A DNA stretch of 64,000 nt from contig NC_084817.1 in the NCBI RefSeq assembly GCF_963583255.1, positions 19,573,989 to 19,637,988 on the forward strand, written 5' to 3'. The DNA comes from Pyrus communis. Taxonomy: Eukaryota; Streptophyta; Magnoliopsida; Rosales; Rosaceae. Position numbers and translations under genes: made by a program. Of this stretch, positions 46,798-60,599 are shown one piece after another. Every line of letters starts with the position of its first letter. Within the stretch, counting starts at the first letter, position 1. The notes below the pieces were generated by a model. The model was not told the origin of the DNA, searched no databases, and saw only the letters and a program-made list of their open reading frames with translations.

Positions 46798-49700
46798 TTA
46801 TCGAGTCAGAGATGACAGCGCCTGTGCAACATTGCGTGATATCCGATCATGTATTGGTTCCTGAATGAAAAAGCAGAAAATTATGTTACAACAATCTCTA
46901 CACAATACTCGCAATATGTCAATGACGTATTTTTATCTCTAAGTCTTACCTCCGTGGAGGGCAGCTTGAATTTTGATTTTGTTATTGTCTCGTACAGGAA
47001 AATGTATCTGTCATCAAAGAATAATCTCAGTCCAAGTAGTGGTAGATACAAAAATCTTCAAACCTGGTCGCTTCTGTACGGAGCTTATCAAACAATAACA
47101 CGTTAAGGGCAAGGGTAGTTCTATTTAGATACAAGGGGAAGGCAGATAGGGGAGAGGAGGGGGAGGGGGAACCCAGGAAAGCGAGGGAGGAGGGAATGAA
47201 GGATGAGTTGTCATCAGCGAAGTATTCCTAATCACAATATGAACCGAAGGAAACGAAGGATGGAAAGACACATTAACATTGCATCTCCAGATACCCCATT
47301 GCCATGTTTTGCTTTAGACAGAATATCCTAACAAACCGCATCATAACCAAGGTGGGAAAGCCAGATGTCTTTCAAATATGATGGTCCATCATAAAACGCA
47401 CTACCAAGTACAAATTTCTAACAAGTCAATTGGCAGTTTATTATCAAGTATTTAGGTTTCGAGCAGCTCAAAATGTGCCTACGGTGACCCGCCCCTGACC
47501 TGCTGAGTCGGGTGGCCAGGTTAACACTCCTTGTTTACATCCATGAAGCATGTTGAAGGCATTATAATATAGTATACAATAAATTATGTAAGGCACGGTA
47601 AAGAAGTGGCATACCGCCAAGCTAGTTCACAAACGAGTTCCTCAGGAGCATCAGGGAGGACCTAACAGTTTTAAGCATCAGAGTGAGATTTGAAGTTTAC
47701 ACATGCTCAAACGCAAAAAAGAAAATATATTGAACTTCATGTGAACTACCTCATCTTTGTAAGGATTGCAGTGATCTTTGAACCACAACCTCAAGAACTC
47801 CTAAGAATTAAAGATATAAATGTCAGATAAAACGTAATTTGTCTAAAGAACATAAGATTAAAAGGGCAAAAAGAACATAACAGTATAAATGCATTGCATA
47901 CTTTATCAACATTTTCGGGTTCAAGACCATTCTGAAATCGCTCCTCGTAAGTATGTGCAATCCAATATCTGCTTGAATCAGGTGTATGCACCTGGAATGG
48001 AAAGGAGTGGAAATCAACTCTCATTACATTATTTGAAAAAGTGTATTATTATGAGTCAGAAAGAACTATTAAATTTTTACAGATGAGAATGCTAAACCTC
48101 ATCAATCAAAAGAATGGAACCATCCTGGCCCTTTCCAAATTCATATTTTGTGTCTACCAATATCAAGCCATGTTCCAAAGCCACACACTGCAACATGAAA
48201 GAAATGGTAATACTGGTAAGTTTGGGTGATGGTTACTATTTAAATAAGAAGTTGATTCGGTCAGTACCCGAACTCAAGTCAATTATGATAATCTCCCCAC
48301 AAACATATACAGCTGGTTACGTTGGCAAATATATTTATTTGGATTGCTCAACTATGTATGCTCGATAAACTTATACACACACAAATCCTTGGTCGTGTCC
48401 AGGTATACAAAGTTAATGTCCAAGATCAAAGCATTGGATACAGACTTGTGACCCTAAATGATATACAGGAAACCAATAAAAATTGAAGCAAAAAGAGAAA
48501 ACAAAATCACACTTTTCAACCGTTCAAAAGAATTTGTTCAGGCTTTTCCAACTTTTCATCATTGTAGCCTTTCTTATATTCCACTTTTATGCTAAAATAG
48601 TAATCTCATTCAGAAGCCTATATATTTATCAAGTAGTCCCAATTTCCCAATATGTTTTCAGATAATTACATTTTAAAATGTTCATTGCAATTAGACAATA
48701 AGAATAAAGTCAAGTTACCTGTCCATACTCAAACAAGCTCAGTGCTTTCCTGCTTACTTCATCATACTCGGCTTGAGTCATTAGTCCACGTTCAATTATC
48801 TGCGAGAAAATTGCATGAAGCAATATTAATACATTCCAACCCACTAGGAAATCCAGCACAACGTAATGACCTAATTCCGTCTACAACACAGACTGATTAT
48901 CGCTACCCTTTTCTCCTTCCCTATTTTTCCCCTGTTAGGTAGCAAATGACACCAAAGTTAGCAAACCTCGTCTGGGGTAACAGGAACATCATGATCTGCA
49001 GCCTTAGTTGTTGGTGTGAGTATATTTGCAGGAAGCTTTTGGCTTTTTACCAAGCCTAGAACATGAATAGACCATTAGACAAAAATTGGTTTGACTTTTA
49101 AAAATGGTTTACAAAACCAACTTATTAATTAGAAAGCACACCATCTGGGAGTACATTGCCACAGTAATTTCGAACACCATTTTTGTAGACCGTCCATAAT
49201 GATGTATCAGTGCTTCCCGTCACAAAACCTCTGACTACAAAATGAGCAGCAAAAGTAGCGTAAAGACTTTATACTTAATGAACTTATGAATGCTGCAAGT
49301 ACCCTCATTCAAATAAACCATTATCTTCGAAGATAAAATTCCATCTTTTACAACAAGAAATACGATGGACAATGAAAATATTAAATACTGTGGACTATGA
49401 AATTTTTTTACTCAACAACAACTACTGACTTTCCGTGATCAGGAAAGAAAAGAGAGCAAGCCAATAAACTCATGAAAAGATGGATTGTAACATTAGGTTT
49501 CATAATTTACTCTGCCTTTCTGTCATACGCTTATTATGAAATCTTCATGGTCAAAATTTTATCTACAGTACCAGTTAATCTACTTTCCTTCATGAATATG
49601 AGAAGAAGAAAATAAAAAGATTTAAGCTATCATACTTTTCCTCCATGATTATGAGAAGAAAATATAGGATACCTCTCTATATAATTGTTTCCTCTCAAAA

Positions 49701-51158
49701 CTTCCATTTGCATAATATACAGCTACGTTATCCTCTCAAAAGACCAGGTAGATGCATAAATATCTAATTTTTCTTAAACGAAGAAACAGTGTAGGTAACA
49801 GCAAAACAAGCTACCAAAACATAAATTCTTTAAGTAAAATGGAGGCTTCCAACGCCAAAATTCAGAAAATAAGAAAAATGTGGGTGAATAATTTTTTTTA
49901 CAGAAAGTTGAATCCATGAACCAACGCCCCAAGTACAATGCTGGAACATTAAGCAATTGCTCGCTAGGATACAAAATGAATATATCAGAAAGTCCATCTT
50001 CCACCAGTTCTTTTTATTGTTTTCGACCATTGCGTTGATTATGAAAAAAAAAAAAAAAAATTAATACAAAAGTTATTTCTTTTACTAAACCTCGTAACAT
50101 CTTCCCTTACTCAAAATTGAAAGATTATGAATTACAATGAAAACTCTAAGAAACAAGAATCACATTGACAGTGAAATAGCTCACTAGCCAGTTAAAGAAA
50201 AATGCTAAACACAATGAATGGAATCTCTTACCCACAAACTCAACGGGAAAAACAGAGCATTTCATTGCAATTGTTACATTTTCATCCGGAGCCGAAACAA
50301 CTGCATTTGAAGTTATATGTCGAGTTTTGTCAAACCACCATAAACTTGTCTCATTAAGGACCTAAATATCATAGAAACAATGATCATGATTTCAGATACT
50401 ACTACTAATTATCCATCAACCATGTAATGAATACTGTATTTTTTCGATATCGTGATTTGTGACCGTTCTTTTTCTAGTTTTAGTAAGAAATTCAACTAAA
50501 CACAATACAGAAAACTGATATTAAGAAATTTACTTCCTTTGGGGTAAGAACTGAGGACAAACCTGGCCTTTGAAGGGAATAGACGCAAGAATTCTGTCAA
50601 ATGCACTCTGCCTATCCGTCGTAACCATAACTAGATAATCCCCACTGTCGTAAACATCTCTAACCTGCAAAACACAGAAAATTGCAAGTCCTTCTCCAGT
50701 CAAATTAAAAACCCACAAGTGGTTTCTTGAGAAAAAAGTTCCAACTTGGTTGTCAATCAAAATTCACTAAAGGTATTGGGAAAAAAAATTAATTAAAACC
50801 CAAAATAATAACGTGTTCTTTTTTCATTTGGGTTTCATACCTTGCCTCTGGTTTTGGATTTGAGGCCAGGAACTGTCAGGTGGAGGTTGGTTTCGGAGAG
50901 GCAGTGCGACGACGAACTCTTGATAACTCCAAGCACCTCTTCTTTGCGATCACTGTTGATCAGAGCTTCCAAGAATGGCGGTTGCTGGTGGTGCTGCTGG
51001 TTTTGGGCCGCCGTGACCGAAATGGAGAATTTTGGGAAGTTTATGGATTTGGGTTTTGGGATTGTGAAGGTAGAGAATGAAGAGAACGAGGGATTAGGAT
51101 TTGAGAGCTTGGGGATTAGGGTTTTGGGAGGGTTTAAGGTTGGTGTATACTGGGCCAT
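46798..51158 (-). CDS. PUR7: SAICAR synthetase (phosphoribosylaminoimidazole-succinocarboxamide synthase), 403 aa
   Basis: Twelve exons: 51158-50841, 50664-50563, 50361-50232, 49234-49142, 49055-48967, 48799-48719, 48187-48098, 47991-47902, 47800-47750, 47661-47615, 47007-46950 and 46860-46798. All join in frame with GT/AG introns. The enzyme makes SAICAR from CAIR and aspartate with ATP, step seven of de novo purine synthesis, in plastids. The first 60 or so residues are Ser/Pro/Asn-rich, like a transit peptide. Signatures: [59 protein letters not shown], ending in [12 protein letters not shown]. An upstream in-frame ATG at 51185 would add nine residues. I prefer 51158 because the TATA box lies only 28 bases before 51185 and known homologues begin MAQ. 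The gene looks intact. Confidence 0.96.
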
Positions 51159-51213
51159 TTGCGGCGGTTGAAATTGGAGCCTCACGGTGGCCGCTGATTC
51201 AGCTGTTGGCGCC

Positions 51214-51221
51214 TTTATATA
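51214..51221 (-). promoter_or_regulatory. TATA box of PUR7
   Basis: TATATAAA on the minus strand. Transcription would start near 51185-51190, so the first ATG would have almost no leader and the second (51158) is the likelier start. Confidence 0.65.
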
Positions 51222-51714
51222 CTGTCGTTGGTTTTTTACTTTTTAATTGCGTGAAACATCAGCCGTTCGTATTCAACGGTTAGATTTGCATGTTTTGATC
51301 TAACGGATCAGAAAATTTGGAGGAAAAAACCGAAAAAATTCCTTTGAAAAAGCTTGCCACGTGGTGCAATCTGCATATCCACGAGGCACAATCTGGTGCA
51401 TCCACATGACGCGATCTGGCACGTTCAACTCTTATAATTTCCAAAATCAAATGTCAGAATTAATACAACGATAAAAAAAATACCAAAACTAAAAATTACA
51501 AAGTCCTATAAATAGTTAACTATTTTCTTCATTCCTCAATCATCTTACAAAGTTCACATTAAACAAAATTTATAAAGTTCACCACTTAAACAATTTTACA
51601 AAGTTAACACACTAACAAACTTACAAAGTTCAACACAGTTAAAAAAAAACATTGAAACACACTACAGAGCATACTTCAACATAATACGTATCTTTGTCAT
51701 TTATTGAAAGCATA
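51222..51714. other. spacer between PUR7 and Harbinger remnant
   Basis: No frame is supported. A loose repeat of acaaagttcaac-type units occurs at 51545-51635. The block cacgtggtgcaat near 51358 recurs in direct orientation near 52446, on the other side of the Harbinger remnant. Confidence 0.45.
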
Positions 51715-52251
51715 AGAATGAGCTTCAGTTATTTTGAGCAAGTTTCAACACCCACAATTGCTCAATCAAGTGACGGTGACGTTCTTTGTAGATGTAAGTC
51801 GAATGTACGGTCTGCAGATGCCCCATAAGCAGCAGCCACAAGGCAACCGTGATTTTTTGCTCAAGAAAAATACCTAAAGCATTATCAACATCCTTCTTTT
51901 GAACAAAGTAATTATCACGATTTCAAATAACAAGATGATTTTATTGAACAAATGTCATCGCATTCTAAATCCTCTACGAAAATAATTTGCCGCGTACAAA
52001 CTATATGGAATAAGGTGATCTTCCAATAGGACCTCACATTGGTTTCCCCTGCGTAGTTTGAGGTTAGATGCACAGCCGGTGCTTGAACCAACTTCTTCTT
52101 TGTTGTGTTGATTGATTGATGCAACCTCTTGCACCACTTGATGAATTGATGCTTCTCTTCCTATGATGTTAGACACGCCTCTTTCTTTGTTGTTCATCTT
52201 CTCACTCGTTTCTCGCCCTTCTTGTCCTTGCAATTGCGTCAGGTTATCCAT
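51715..52251 (-). pseudogene. PIF/Harbinger-type transposase (nuclease) remnant
   Basis: The minus strand from 52251 gives a 98-codon frame ending in AANYFRRGFRMR. After frame changes come DNYFVQKKDVDNALGIF, a LEQKITVALWLL-like piece and a SADRTFDLHL-like piece. The order corresponds to the N-terminal part of plant Harbinger nucleases (FRRRFRMRRxLFLRI, then YFVQKRDAxG, then LQKITAALRMLAYG). Every block is frameshifted and the DDE catalytic half is absent. It is an old fragment with no expected function. Confidence 0.6.
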
Positions 52252-52517
52252 TGTTGAAAGAACTTTCTTTTCTAAAAATATATGAATTGTGTGCAGGGAA
52301 GATGGAAGAGGCTTGGTGTGAGTAGATGTGGTGGTTTAAAGAGTTTTTTTATGGAGAAATATGAGGAAATTAGAAGATTGGATAAGGGCTCATGAAACTA
52401 CATGAATGGTTGCGAATCTTATAAAAATATGTGCATATATTAATCAATAATGACACGTGGTGCAATGAGAGTGGTTAAAAATTTCATCGAAAAGCTAAGG
52501 CGATAGTTATAATGGAC

Positions 52518-52745
52518 GATAAGGGAATTGGATCCACTCCGAACCTTAGTGTCCGGAGCCTAAGGATCAATCCATATGGGTCGCTGATTGGTGTGTAAAA
52601 GAAATCAGAGTTGTTGGTTTGTGTGTGATGAACCAGGAAAATGAGTTTATGAAGACCGTTAGATTCAATTTGTGCGGCCCAGATTAGTTGATCCTTAAGC
52701 TCCAGACACTAAGGTCCGAAGCAAATCCAATTCTGAGGATAAGGC
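52518..52745. mobile_element. small foldback MITE
   Basis: The left arm ggaattggatccactccgaac, continuing to aaggatcaa, pairs with the right arm ttgatccttaag… to ccaattc. The arms are about 50 bp and the total about 220 bp. gataag occurs just outside both arms (about 52518 and 52738) and is a candidate target duplication. Confidence 0.7.
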
Positions 52746-52751
52746 CAAGAA

Positions 52752-53639
52752 AACATCAAAAAAAAAAAAAAAAAATTTAGATTTGTAAATAGTAATCGCC
52801 TTACTCTTCTTCTTTTCAAACGAGTAAACTTGCATATAGACAAGCACAATTTAGAGTTAACTAGTAAATTTTACCCGCATGTTGTTGTGGGAGCGAAAAT
52901 ATAACCATATATTATATTTTTGGCATATAAATATGCAAAGAGTGAGATAAACATTAAGCAAAAAATGGAGCAAATATTTTTACAAAGCTATCTAAGTTTA
53001 TATAACTTACGGAAAGACATTATCAAATGCCTTATCATTGATATACAAAAATGGGTAGCCTAGTACTCCCCTTGACAATCATCCTTGTCCTCCATTGGTA
53101 TGACTACTTGAACATAAAATATCCAAAAAAGCACATTGTTTATATTCACGTTAGGATCAACTATTTACATACACAAAATATTAACCAACACTTGTCTGTT
53201 TTGGATAACACATGACAACATCCTTTAACAAATGAGCAAAAGTTTTTTCCTCGAAGCAATTTGGATAATTAGAAAAAAAAGAAGGAAGTTAAAACTGAAA
53301 GAAAATGTTAATACACTTGTAATAAATTTTGGAGATGAAAAGATTTATAGCATGGAATAACCAGTAATAAACCAGAGTTATCTATTTTTTTTTTTTTTTT
53401 ATCCGGAGCAAGGTCTATTTTTGAGCTAGTTAGCTAGGATTTTCTTTTCAACAACTGATCGAAACCTGATCAGGATCTTGTGTATCTGTTTCAAATATTT
53501 CTTCGCCTTCACTGTGTCAAAGATATTAAAAACATTGAAAACATAAATTTAGATTAGATTGAGATCAATTTGTGATGGAATTAAAAATATTGTTATACAA
53601 AGTACAACCTTTTTTTTTCAGATGGTATAAAAAGGGCTC
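52752..53639. other. no gene recognised
   Basis: A/T-rich DNA with poly-A and poly-T runs (52757-52775, 53381-53400). No frame longer than noise and no repeat ends. Confidence 0.5.
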
Positions 53640-56600
53640 TTCTAACTGATTCTCTCTTTCTTTTATGCGATTCCTTAGTTGTGTCAACAGGGGTAGTGGA
53701 AGATGAAACTGTTGTAGAAGAGACTGTAATTTCTTTATCAGAGATTGTGGAGTTGCTAGCTAAATAGTCAGGTCCTCAGAAACGTTGTAGATGAGAAAAT
53801 CATTCGAGTTCAATGAATTTCTCCTGTTTCCAAATCGAAGGTTAAAAAAATTTCTCTGCCCTATAAGCCTAAGAACTTGGCAACTGTTTTTGATCTGCTG
53901 ATTTCTGATTGAAAACCAAGTCTTTACGGGGCATGCCAAAAACTTTTTCACCCAATTTGCCAATAATTAGAGCATTAGTCTCGTTTGTTTCATCTTCAAG
54001 GACGAAGAACACTTTGTACCTTCATTTAAAAACATACTGCATAAATTAGAAACCACGAATTGTTTAATGAGTTTAAAGCTTGATTCATATTAAATTTTTA
54101 AATGTTGTACTTTAATGTTAAGATTAATCATATGATAAAATTGAAGTATACTATGATTCTTTATTTCAGTGTCCTCATTATGTCTAATTCTTTTTTACTA
54201 CCTTTTCTTTCACGAAGGTATAATCATTACATTATTTTTTAACATAAAATGTACATCAAATAGACATTTAAAAAAGTTCTCATCTATGAAAGTGCCTAAC
54301 AATACAATAATACCTTAAACAATCACCATCTATCAAAGTAATAAACAACAGCGAATTATTTTCCAACTTTGTATATATAAGAAAGTTTGGATTTAATATA
54401 ATCTAAGCTTGGGAATATTCAAAAGACACATAATAATCCGTTAAACAAGCATCATCTATCAAAGTACTAAACAACAGCGAATAATTTTCTAACTTTGTGT
54501 TCCTAAAAAAGTTTGGATTTAATGCAATCTAAGCTTGCAAGGATTCAGAAGACACAAAAATTGAAACACATTGTTAGAGTTATTATCACGAAGTGGGAAT
54601 CTGATTTGGATGCTTCTGGCAAATTAGTTTACCACTTGTTGGATCTTTGTATATTTGTTTTGTGCATGTAGGGCAAACGGTGTACCATCATTCATACCTC
54701 GTGTTATATTGCTTGATTGACACTTTGCACAAAAAACGTATCATTCTGCAAAATGTTTAAAAAAATTATATTTGCACAAACACCAATTATTAAATAAATA
54801 ACTTTTATCAAATGAGTCAAAAACAATTGAAAGGGTTTTGTGGAACACAATAAAATAAAATAAAATAAAAAAGTATTACATACGTCTTATATAAATAAAG
54901 GATCCAAATACCTTAACTCCTCAATTGTCACATTTTTTCCAGTTTGCAAAATCTCTTCCTCATTGGCTTGCTTGGAAGAAGGAAGTAGTGTTCTAATAGA
55001 ATGAGGCCAGCCTGAAAACCTGTAATAATTTAGATTGAACATCGGTAAAATAGGGAGAGAAAAATAATAGTTTAAAAAAAAAATTACCACACGATGATTC
55101 TCATTCTATGAGAATGAATGGACTCACACTGATTTGTACGTATTCAATTCTAGAATGTCTAAATCTATTAAAAAAAGTGTTGAACCAGTGCTATTCAAGA
55201 TGATGTTGTTTGTGCATTAAACAAAAGTAAAGACAGAAAAATGTAAAAATGATATATTAACTGACATTTCAAATAGTTTTCCATCTAGCCAAACAAAAAT
55301 TGTAAATTGTAAATTATAGACTTTAGGATAGCTCTATAGATTTCAGATATTGTGCATCACAATAAATGATATCTAATTCAAAAAGAACAGGATGAAAATT
55401 AAGTTTCATGTATCAAAAACAACATGTGTAATATGTTTAGTATGGCAATAACATCTTTTTTGTGAAGGTGATGTGGATTTCTCATAAGTTGTATTACTCT
55501 TTTATCTCAGAAACTACTTTTGATGATTATGATTAACTAAAATATATTTATTAATGTCTAGAAAAACTACTAATTTATACTTGTAATAATCTTCAAAAAT
55601 GAAATTAATAGAAAATCAACAAATTAGATACACAAATGATAATTTGTGTTAATACAATATCATAAGATAACATTTTTTTTGTTGTTCATCAGTCTCAACA
55701 CGAGTCATTAATGCAATCAATGTTTTAACACATTTCTAGAAACACTTTAACATAAAATAAAATCACCTAACATCGTTTTGCAAGCGTAGAGAAACATAAT
55801 AAAAGCCAATTTAATAGCTAAATAGATTAGAAAGAAAATAGAAAATGAATAAGTTTTTTTATTAAAGTAAATACCTGCAAACAATTTAACCCTCAAGCTT
55901 GTAAAAAAAATAATGATTGGCTGGGGAGGCTGTTCTAATGAGAGAGCAGAAAAGTCATGTATAACATCTAACCAGTGTAATCTGAGCCACTTTATTTCTG
56001 TAAAAAATCAAAAGCCCAAAAAAAAAAAAATTTAAACTCATGAAAATCTTAATTTTTATTTAAAATTGTTTAAATTATTTTTAAGTAAAGAATATGACTA
56101 TTAGACAACTCAGATGGAATTGAGATGCAAAAATTTTTTTAATTTTATTATGGAGATGAAATGACTTGATATTTTGTATGACCAAATCACATTTGTGATT
56201 AATTCTCTTATTGATCTGTATTGGTTTTAAAGGCTGGACCGCAACCAGGTGGCCAATGACATCTTTAAATTTGAAAAAAACAAATCGATAAGTTCATAGG
56301 AAAACGTTGAATAAAATAAGCATCAACGCATATTATTTTGCTTATTTATGTATATCAATACCTGTTAAGATATCAAGCTTGTTTAATCGAGGATACAATA
56401 TGTTATAAGCTTGCAGGAAAAATGTTGTGCAATAGGCGGAAAGACACTTGCCAACTTCTTAAAAACTGTCTTGGAAGTAAACATGATGTGGGTGTCATGC
56501 AGAACAACTATGTATTGAGCTCTTGTCTTGTTAGTACAAAAATTCATGATTTCATAGCAAGCAACCGTTTCAATCTTTGGAACTATTATTTCATAGTCCA

Positions 56601-57180
56601 TTTCATCAAAAGACGCTTCGATAGCTTGTTGCTTGACAATTAAAGAGAAAAAAAAATGAGAAAAAAACATTGAAAACACTGTGGATAAGTAAATCGCTAA
56701 GTTTTATAGTTGAAATAACATGAAAATAGGCATAGATGACAAATATTAAACAGCAACATGGATAGTAAATTAACAGATGTAGCTAACAGTTTAAAGGAGA
56801 TGGATACGTATAAAAAAAACTATGCAGTACACATAGTAAACGCAAAAACAAATGTATCATTTGACAACATAAAATTGGAGAATAAAGTGTTTAGAAATAA
56901 ATTGTATACAATATTTACTATGGAGAGTATAAAAACTATGTCATGTGCATTAAAACAAATAACTCATTGTTAAGACGGAAGATCAAATGTTTATAAACTA
57001 ATTTTATCAAAAAATGATCACTAATCTTTTCATCAACCAATATACAATGTAGGCCTGTATATTTATCGCCCATGCCTGGATACTTCGGTCTCCATATTCT
57101 ACAAACACGCACTTTAATTTTGACAACTTTTTTATATGCCATCAATTGATCAAGTGGTGTTGGACCTTCATCTTCCGTTT
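53640..57180 (-). pseudogene. replication protein A 70-kDa-like (DUF223/RPA1) gene, decayed
   Basis: Blocks on the minus strand follow RPA1-like order. First OB fold: 57145-57010 (KKVVKIKVRVCRIWRPKYPG, LHCILVDEK) and 56640-56390 (EIMNFCTNKTRAQYIVVLHD, MFTSKTVFKKL). Second: about 56270-56220 (KFKDVIGHLVAVQPLK) and 56000-55930 (LHWLDVIHDFSALSLEQPPQP). Linker: 55030-54895 (EEILQTGKNVTIEELRYLDP). C-terminal zinc domain: 54760-54600 (YTVCPTCTKQIYKDPTSGKL, then CQKHPNQIP). Tail: 53990-53650 (YKVFFVLEDETNETNALIIG, then a Lys/Arg-rich end). Stops and frameshifts separate many blocks. RPA binds single-stranded DNA. Genes of this subfamily are often carried by Helitrons, but I see no Rep/helicase here. 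Confidence 0.72.
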
Positions 57181-59026
57181 AATCTATACAAATGAAATAC
57201 AAAATTTGTAAATTTATAAATTTATAAATGGCCCATAGAAAAAGCTTAAAATACCAACCACGCCATAATATCCATTTTCATGATCCAATGCAAGTGAATA
57301 TATTATGAATCATTCGACAAATCAACAAGTTGATTTAAGAATTAGAAGCTCCGATAAAGCAACCATTTCAGTGTTTCTTCGGCACTTTGCATAAGTAGGT
57401 TAGTTATATGTGATAATTAATTTTTGTCTAAAACTTTGTCCTAATTTTAATATATTTGCAGGTTAGATGCGCTAATTAACTTTTTTTTTACTTCAGAATA
57501 TGACTCAATTTGTGATCGTGGTCCACTACAGATGGAGAAGGGTTTATAGCCAATACACAAATGGTTAAGCGAAAGCAATGGTAGTGTCAACCAAAGTTAC
57601 TCATCAAGATCTTATAAATGTCTTCGTATTAGTCCGAGTGAATTTAGAATCTCAACTAATTGTTGTTTTTTTAGGGTTAAGAGCAATGAAGAATTTTTTG
57701 TCATTAAGGATATATTAATACTTTTACATCAAATTTTGGTTAGAATTATCATAAAACTAAAATTAAATGGTGGTTATAATTCTATATGGAGTATAAAATA
57801 TGGTTACTTTTCCAAATTTCCCATTAAGAACCGGAGAGATAAAGGAAAGACTTGTTAGTTTTTCCTATAACCAAATAACAACACCATTTAATTAGTAGAT
57901 GGAATTCATTCATGTCATTAAAACCAAGATAAAAAGTATTTTCACACTTTATAAACGAATTGGCAAAGGATACTAAATCTTATCAACTTTGATCCAAGCA
58001 AACTAACAAACAAATTATAATTAAAAATTGATGACTCATAAGCTAAACTAATCCATGATTGCATCTAAGGAAACAATGATCATCAGTTGTCCCTAGTTTT
58101 ATCTAGACACTTTAATTTACACCACACCAAATTTAACTACCACAATAATATAGTCAGAGAGCCAACTAAAAAACCTACATGCCATATAACAATAGCAAAG
58201 ATTGGAAAAAACAAAGATCAACAACACCAACAAATGTAAATATTGACAGCCTAGTGAAATCTAAACCATAATTGATTTATCGATTATAGGACAAACTAAA
58301 CTATGTGTTTATACAAAGAAGCAAAAGACAATTAGCCATCCCCATTAACATACATTACACTCAATTAAACCACAACAACAATATAGCTACACACTCAATC
58401 ATAGATTGGATCAAACATAACTGGACGCGAACAAACCAAACACAATTACTTGCCTCTGGTTTTATCCGAAGACTTTAAATTATGCTTCACATGACTTATC
58501 CACCACAACAACACAGCCACAAAATAAACATAAAAATGAATCCATGATACAATAATAGGAAATCTACAAATTTTCTAAAAAGGAAAGATCAAAACAAACA
58601 ACCAAATTCGAAAAAAAAAAAAAGGGGAAACAAAGAATAATCACCAATTTATCAATTGTAGAATAAATTAAAACCTCACTCACAAACCACAATTTCGACG
58701 TTAAAAGCAAGCAAATTGAGGTATGTTTACAACATATTGATTCTTAATCATAATAGTTATCATCGATGTAATTAATCTTTTACACAAAAAAAGAAAAAAG
58801 AAAAAAAGCAAGTGCTTCCCAATCTAAAGAGTCAATGACAATAAAGCAGTAGATTAGCAAACAGTTAATTATGACTTCTTTTGAGCCCAAAGAAACCTTA
58901 TCAATGATGGCGAATCAATATGAAAGTAGCTCTAGATTAGTCATGGTGATTTCAAAATGGATACTGAAGAGCCATTCATTGAATGTAGTAACTAATAAAC
59001 TGTTAAATTGCAACAGGAGAAGCTTA
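57181..59026. other. no gene recognised
   Basis: About 1.8 kb of A/T-rich DNA with no long frame. cacaacaac-type strings recur loosely around 58130-58520. A 78-codon plus-strand frame from 58871 runs antisense to the LINE remnant and is not supported. Confidence 0.5.
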
Positions 59027-59990
59027 CTATACACTATTAGTTTTTTTACTATAAGAAATTGGAAAGTCCTCCTCAATAAAGTTAGTAGCATCAACATAAT
59101 TAATTAAAGGATCCCTTAACACCCAAGGTTCTTTCCAAAGCTTGACACCATCACCTTTCCCAATTCTCCATTTCATTCCTTTGCGCAACAAGTCAGTTTC
59201 ATAAAGAATTCCTTTCCAAGTGTAGAAGTAGTCAGACTTCTCATGTAATTTAGTATCCAAAATAGAGCTCCCTTGCAAGTATTTCGCCTCATAGATTTTT
59301 GCTCAAAGACCTGTATTCTTAGCATGAATTCTCAATCCAATTTTATCCAACAAAGCTTGATTCATTTCTGCCGTTTTCTTAATCCTACACCTCCAACGCA
59401 TTTAGGCCTGCAAACAAGGTTCCGTTGATATAAATGGATTTTTTTTTCTGCTGAGAGTCCCCCTAAAAGAAGTTTCCGTTCAACTTATCCATATGCTCGC
59501 AAACACTAATTGGAAGCTTAGTAGTTTGCATAGCATACATCGGTATTGCAGAGGTGACTGCTTGGATTAAGGTGGCTCTTCTAGCGACTGAAAGGATATT
59601 ACTCTTCCAAGAAGAAAGTCTACTCTGAACTTTATCAATCACACCCTTGTAAGTTGACTTAGAGACTCTACATTGGATCAATGGCATCCCCAAATAATTT
59701 CCAAGATTATCAGATAAAGGAGATCCACAAATAGCACTAGTTTTTCTAGCCTCATTTACACAAGTATTAGGAGAACAATACAACATAGATTTCTCAAAGT
59801 TAACTGCCTGGCCAGATGCTAAGCAGAATTTGTCAATACATCTCTTCATCACCCGAGCTTGTTTTGGGGTTGCATCTGCAAAGAGCATAAGATCATCTGC
59901 GAAAAAGGTAAGAAACGTCGGGACCAAATTGAGAACCTTTAACAAGCTTTCTTTGACCAGAATTAACTTAATTAGCAATAATGTGAGATA
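59027..59990 (-). pseudogene. LINE (non-LTR) reverse transcriptase fragment
   Basis: The minus-strand frame 59978-59463 has the RT active site FADDLMLFAD, then a typical L1-type plant stretch (RCIDKFCLASGQAVNFEKS, NYLGMPLI, WKSNILSVARRATLIQAV, IPMYAMQTTKLP). After frameshifts, 59278-59027 continues with GMKWRIGKGDGVKLWKEPWV, the conserved segment downstream of RT. The endonuclease, the first half of RT and any 3' tail are missing. It is truncated at both ends and dead. Confidence 0.88.
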
Positions 59991-60457
59991 GCTTTTAGAA
60001 AAGAGTAATGTATAGAAAATTTTAAGGTTTGTTTGGATGTGCTTTTAAAATGACTGAAAACACGTTTATAAAAAATCTTTTTGGATTCCAAAAGCACTTG
60101 AAGTGCTTTATGCAAGAAGTACAAGTTATGTACTTTCTTCAGGAAGCATATTAAGTGCATTTTTACCAAGAATTAGTTCTAAAAATATTTTCACTAAAAA
60201 TATTTTCAATCTTTTTAAAAACACATATAAATGAGTTCTTAGTTCTTTGTCCTTAGCTTTCTATGGACTTGCACAAGTAACATATACTATTCAGGGCCAC
60301 GACTACGCAACCATGGCAAACGACACATCACATCACATGCGTCAAAAGTTCACTGCCAGTCTTTCCCAAAGTGCACCAAAGTTCCACCGCCTGATTTCCC
60401 AGCGTCCAACTCCGTTTCGGGTTCCGAAATCAGTCGTATAGAAAGAGGACACGTGTT

Positions 60458-60512
60458 GATAAAAAAATAAAAAAATAAAAAAATAAAAAAATAAAAAAAG
60501 AAAGAAAGAAAG
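60458..60512. repeat. (A6-7T)n / (AAAG)n microsatellite
   Basis: Repeated aaaaaaat units run into aaagaaagaaag. It lies about 780 bases upstream of the kinase start codon. Confidence 0.85.
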
Positions 60513-60599
60513 AGGACACGTCGGCAGGTGAAAGGGCGCAAAACACTAAAACCCCGACCAAACCTTTCGACGTCAATAATTGTAAAATAAAACACAAAT

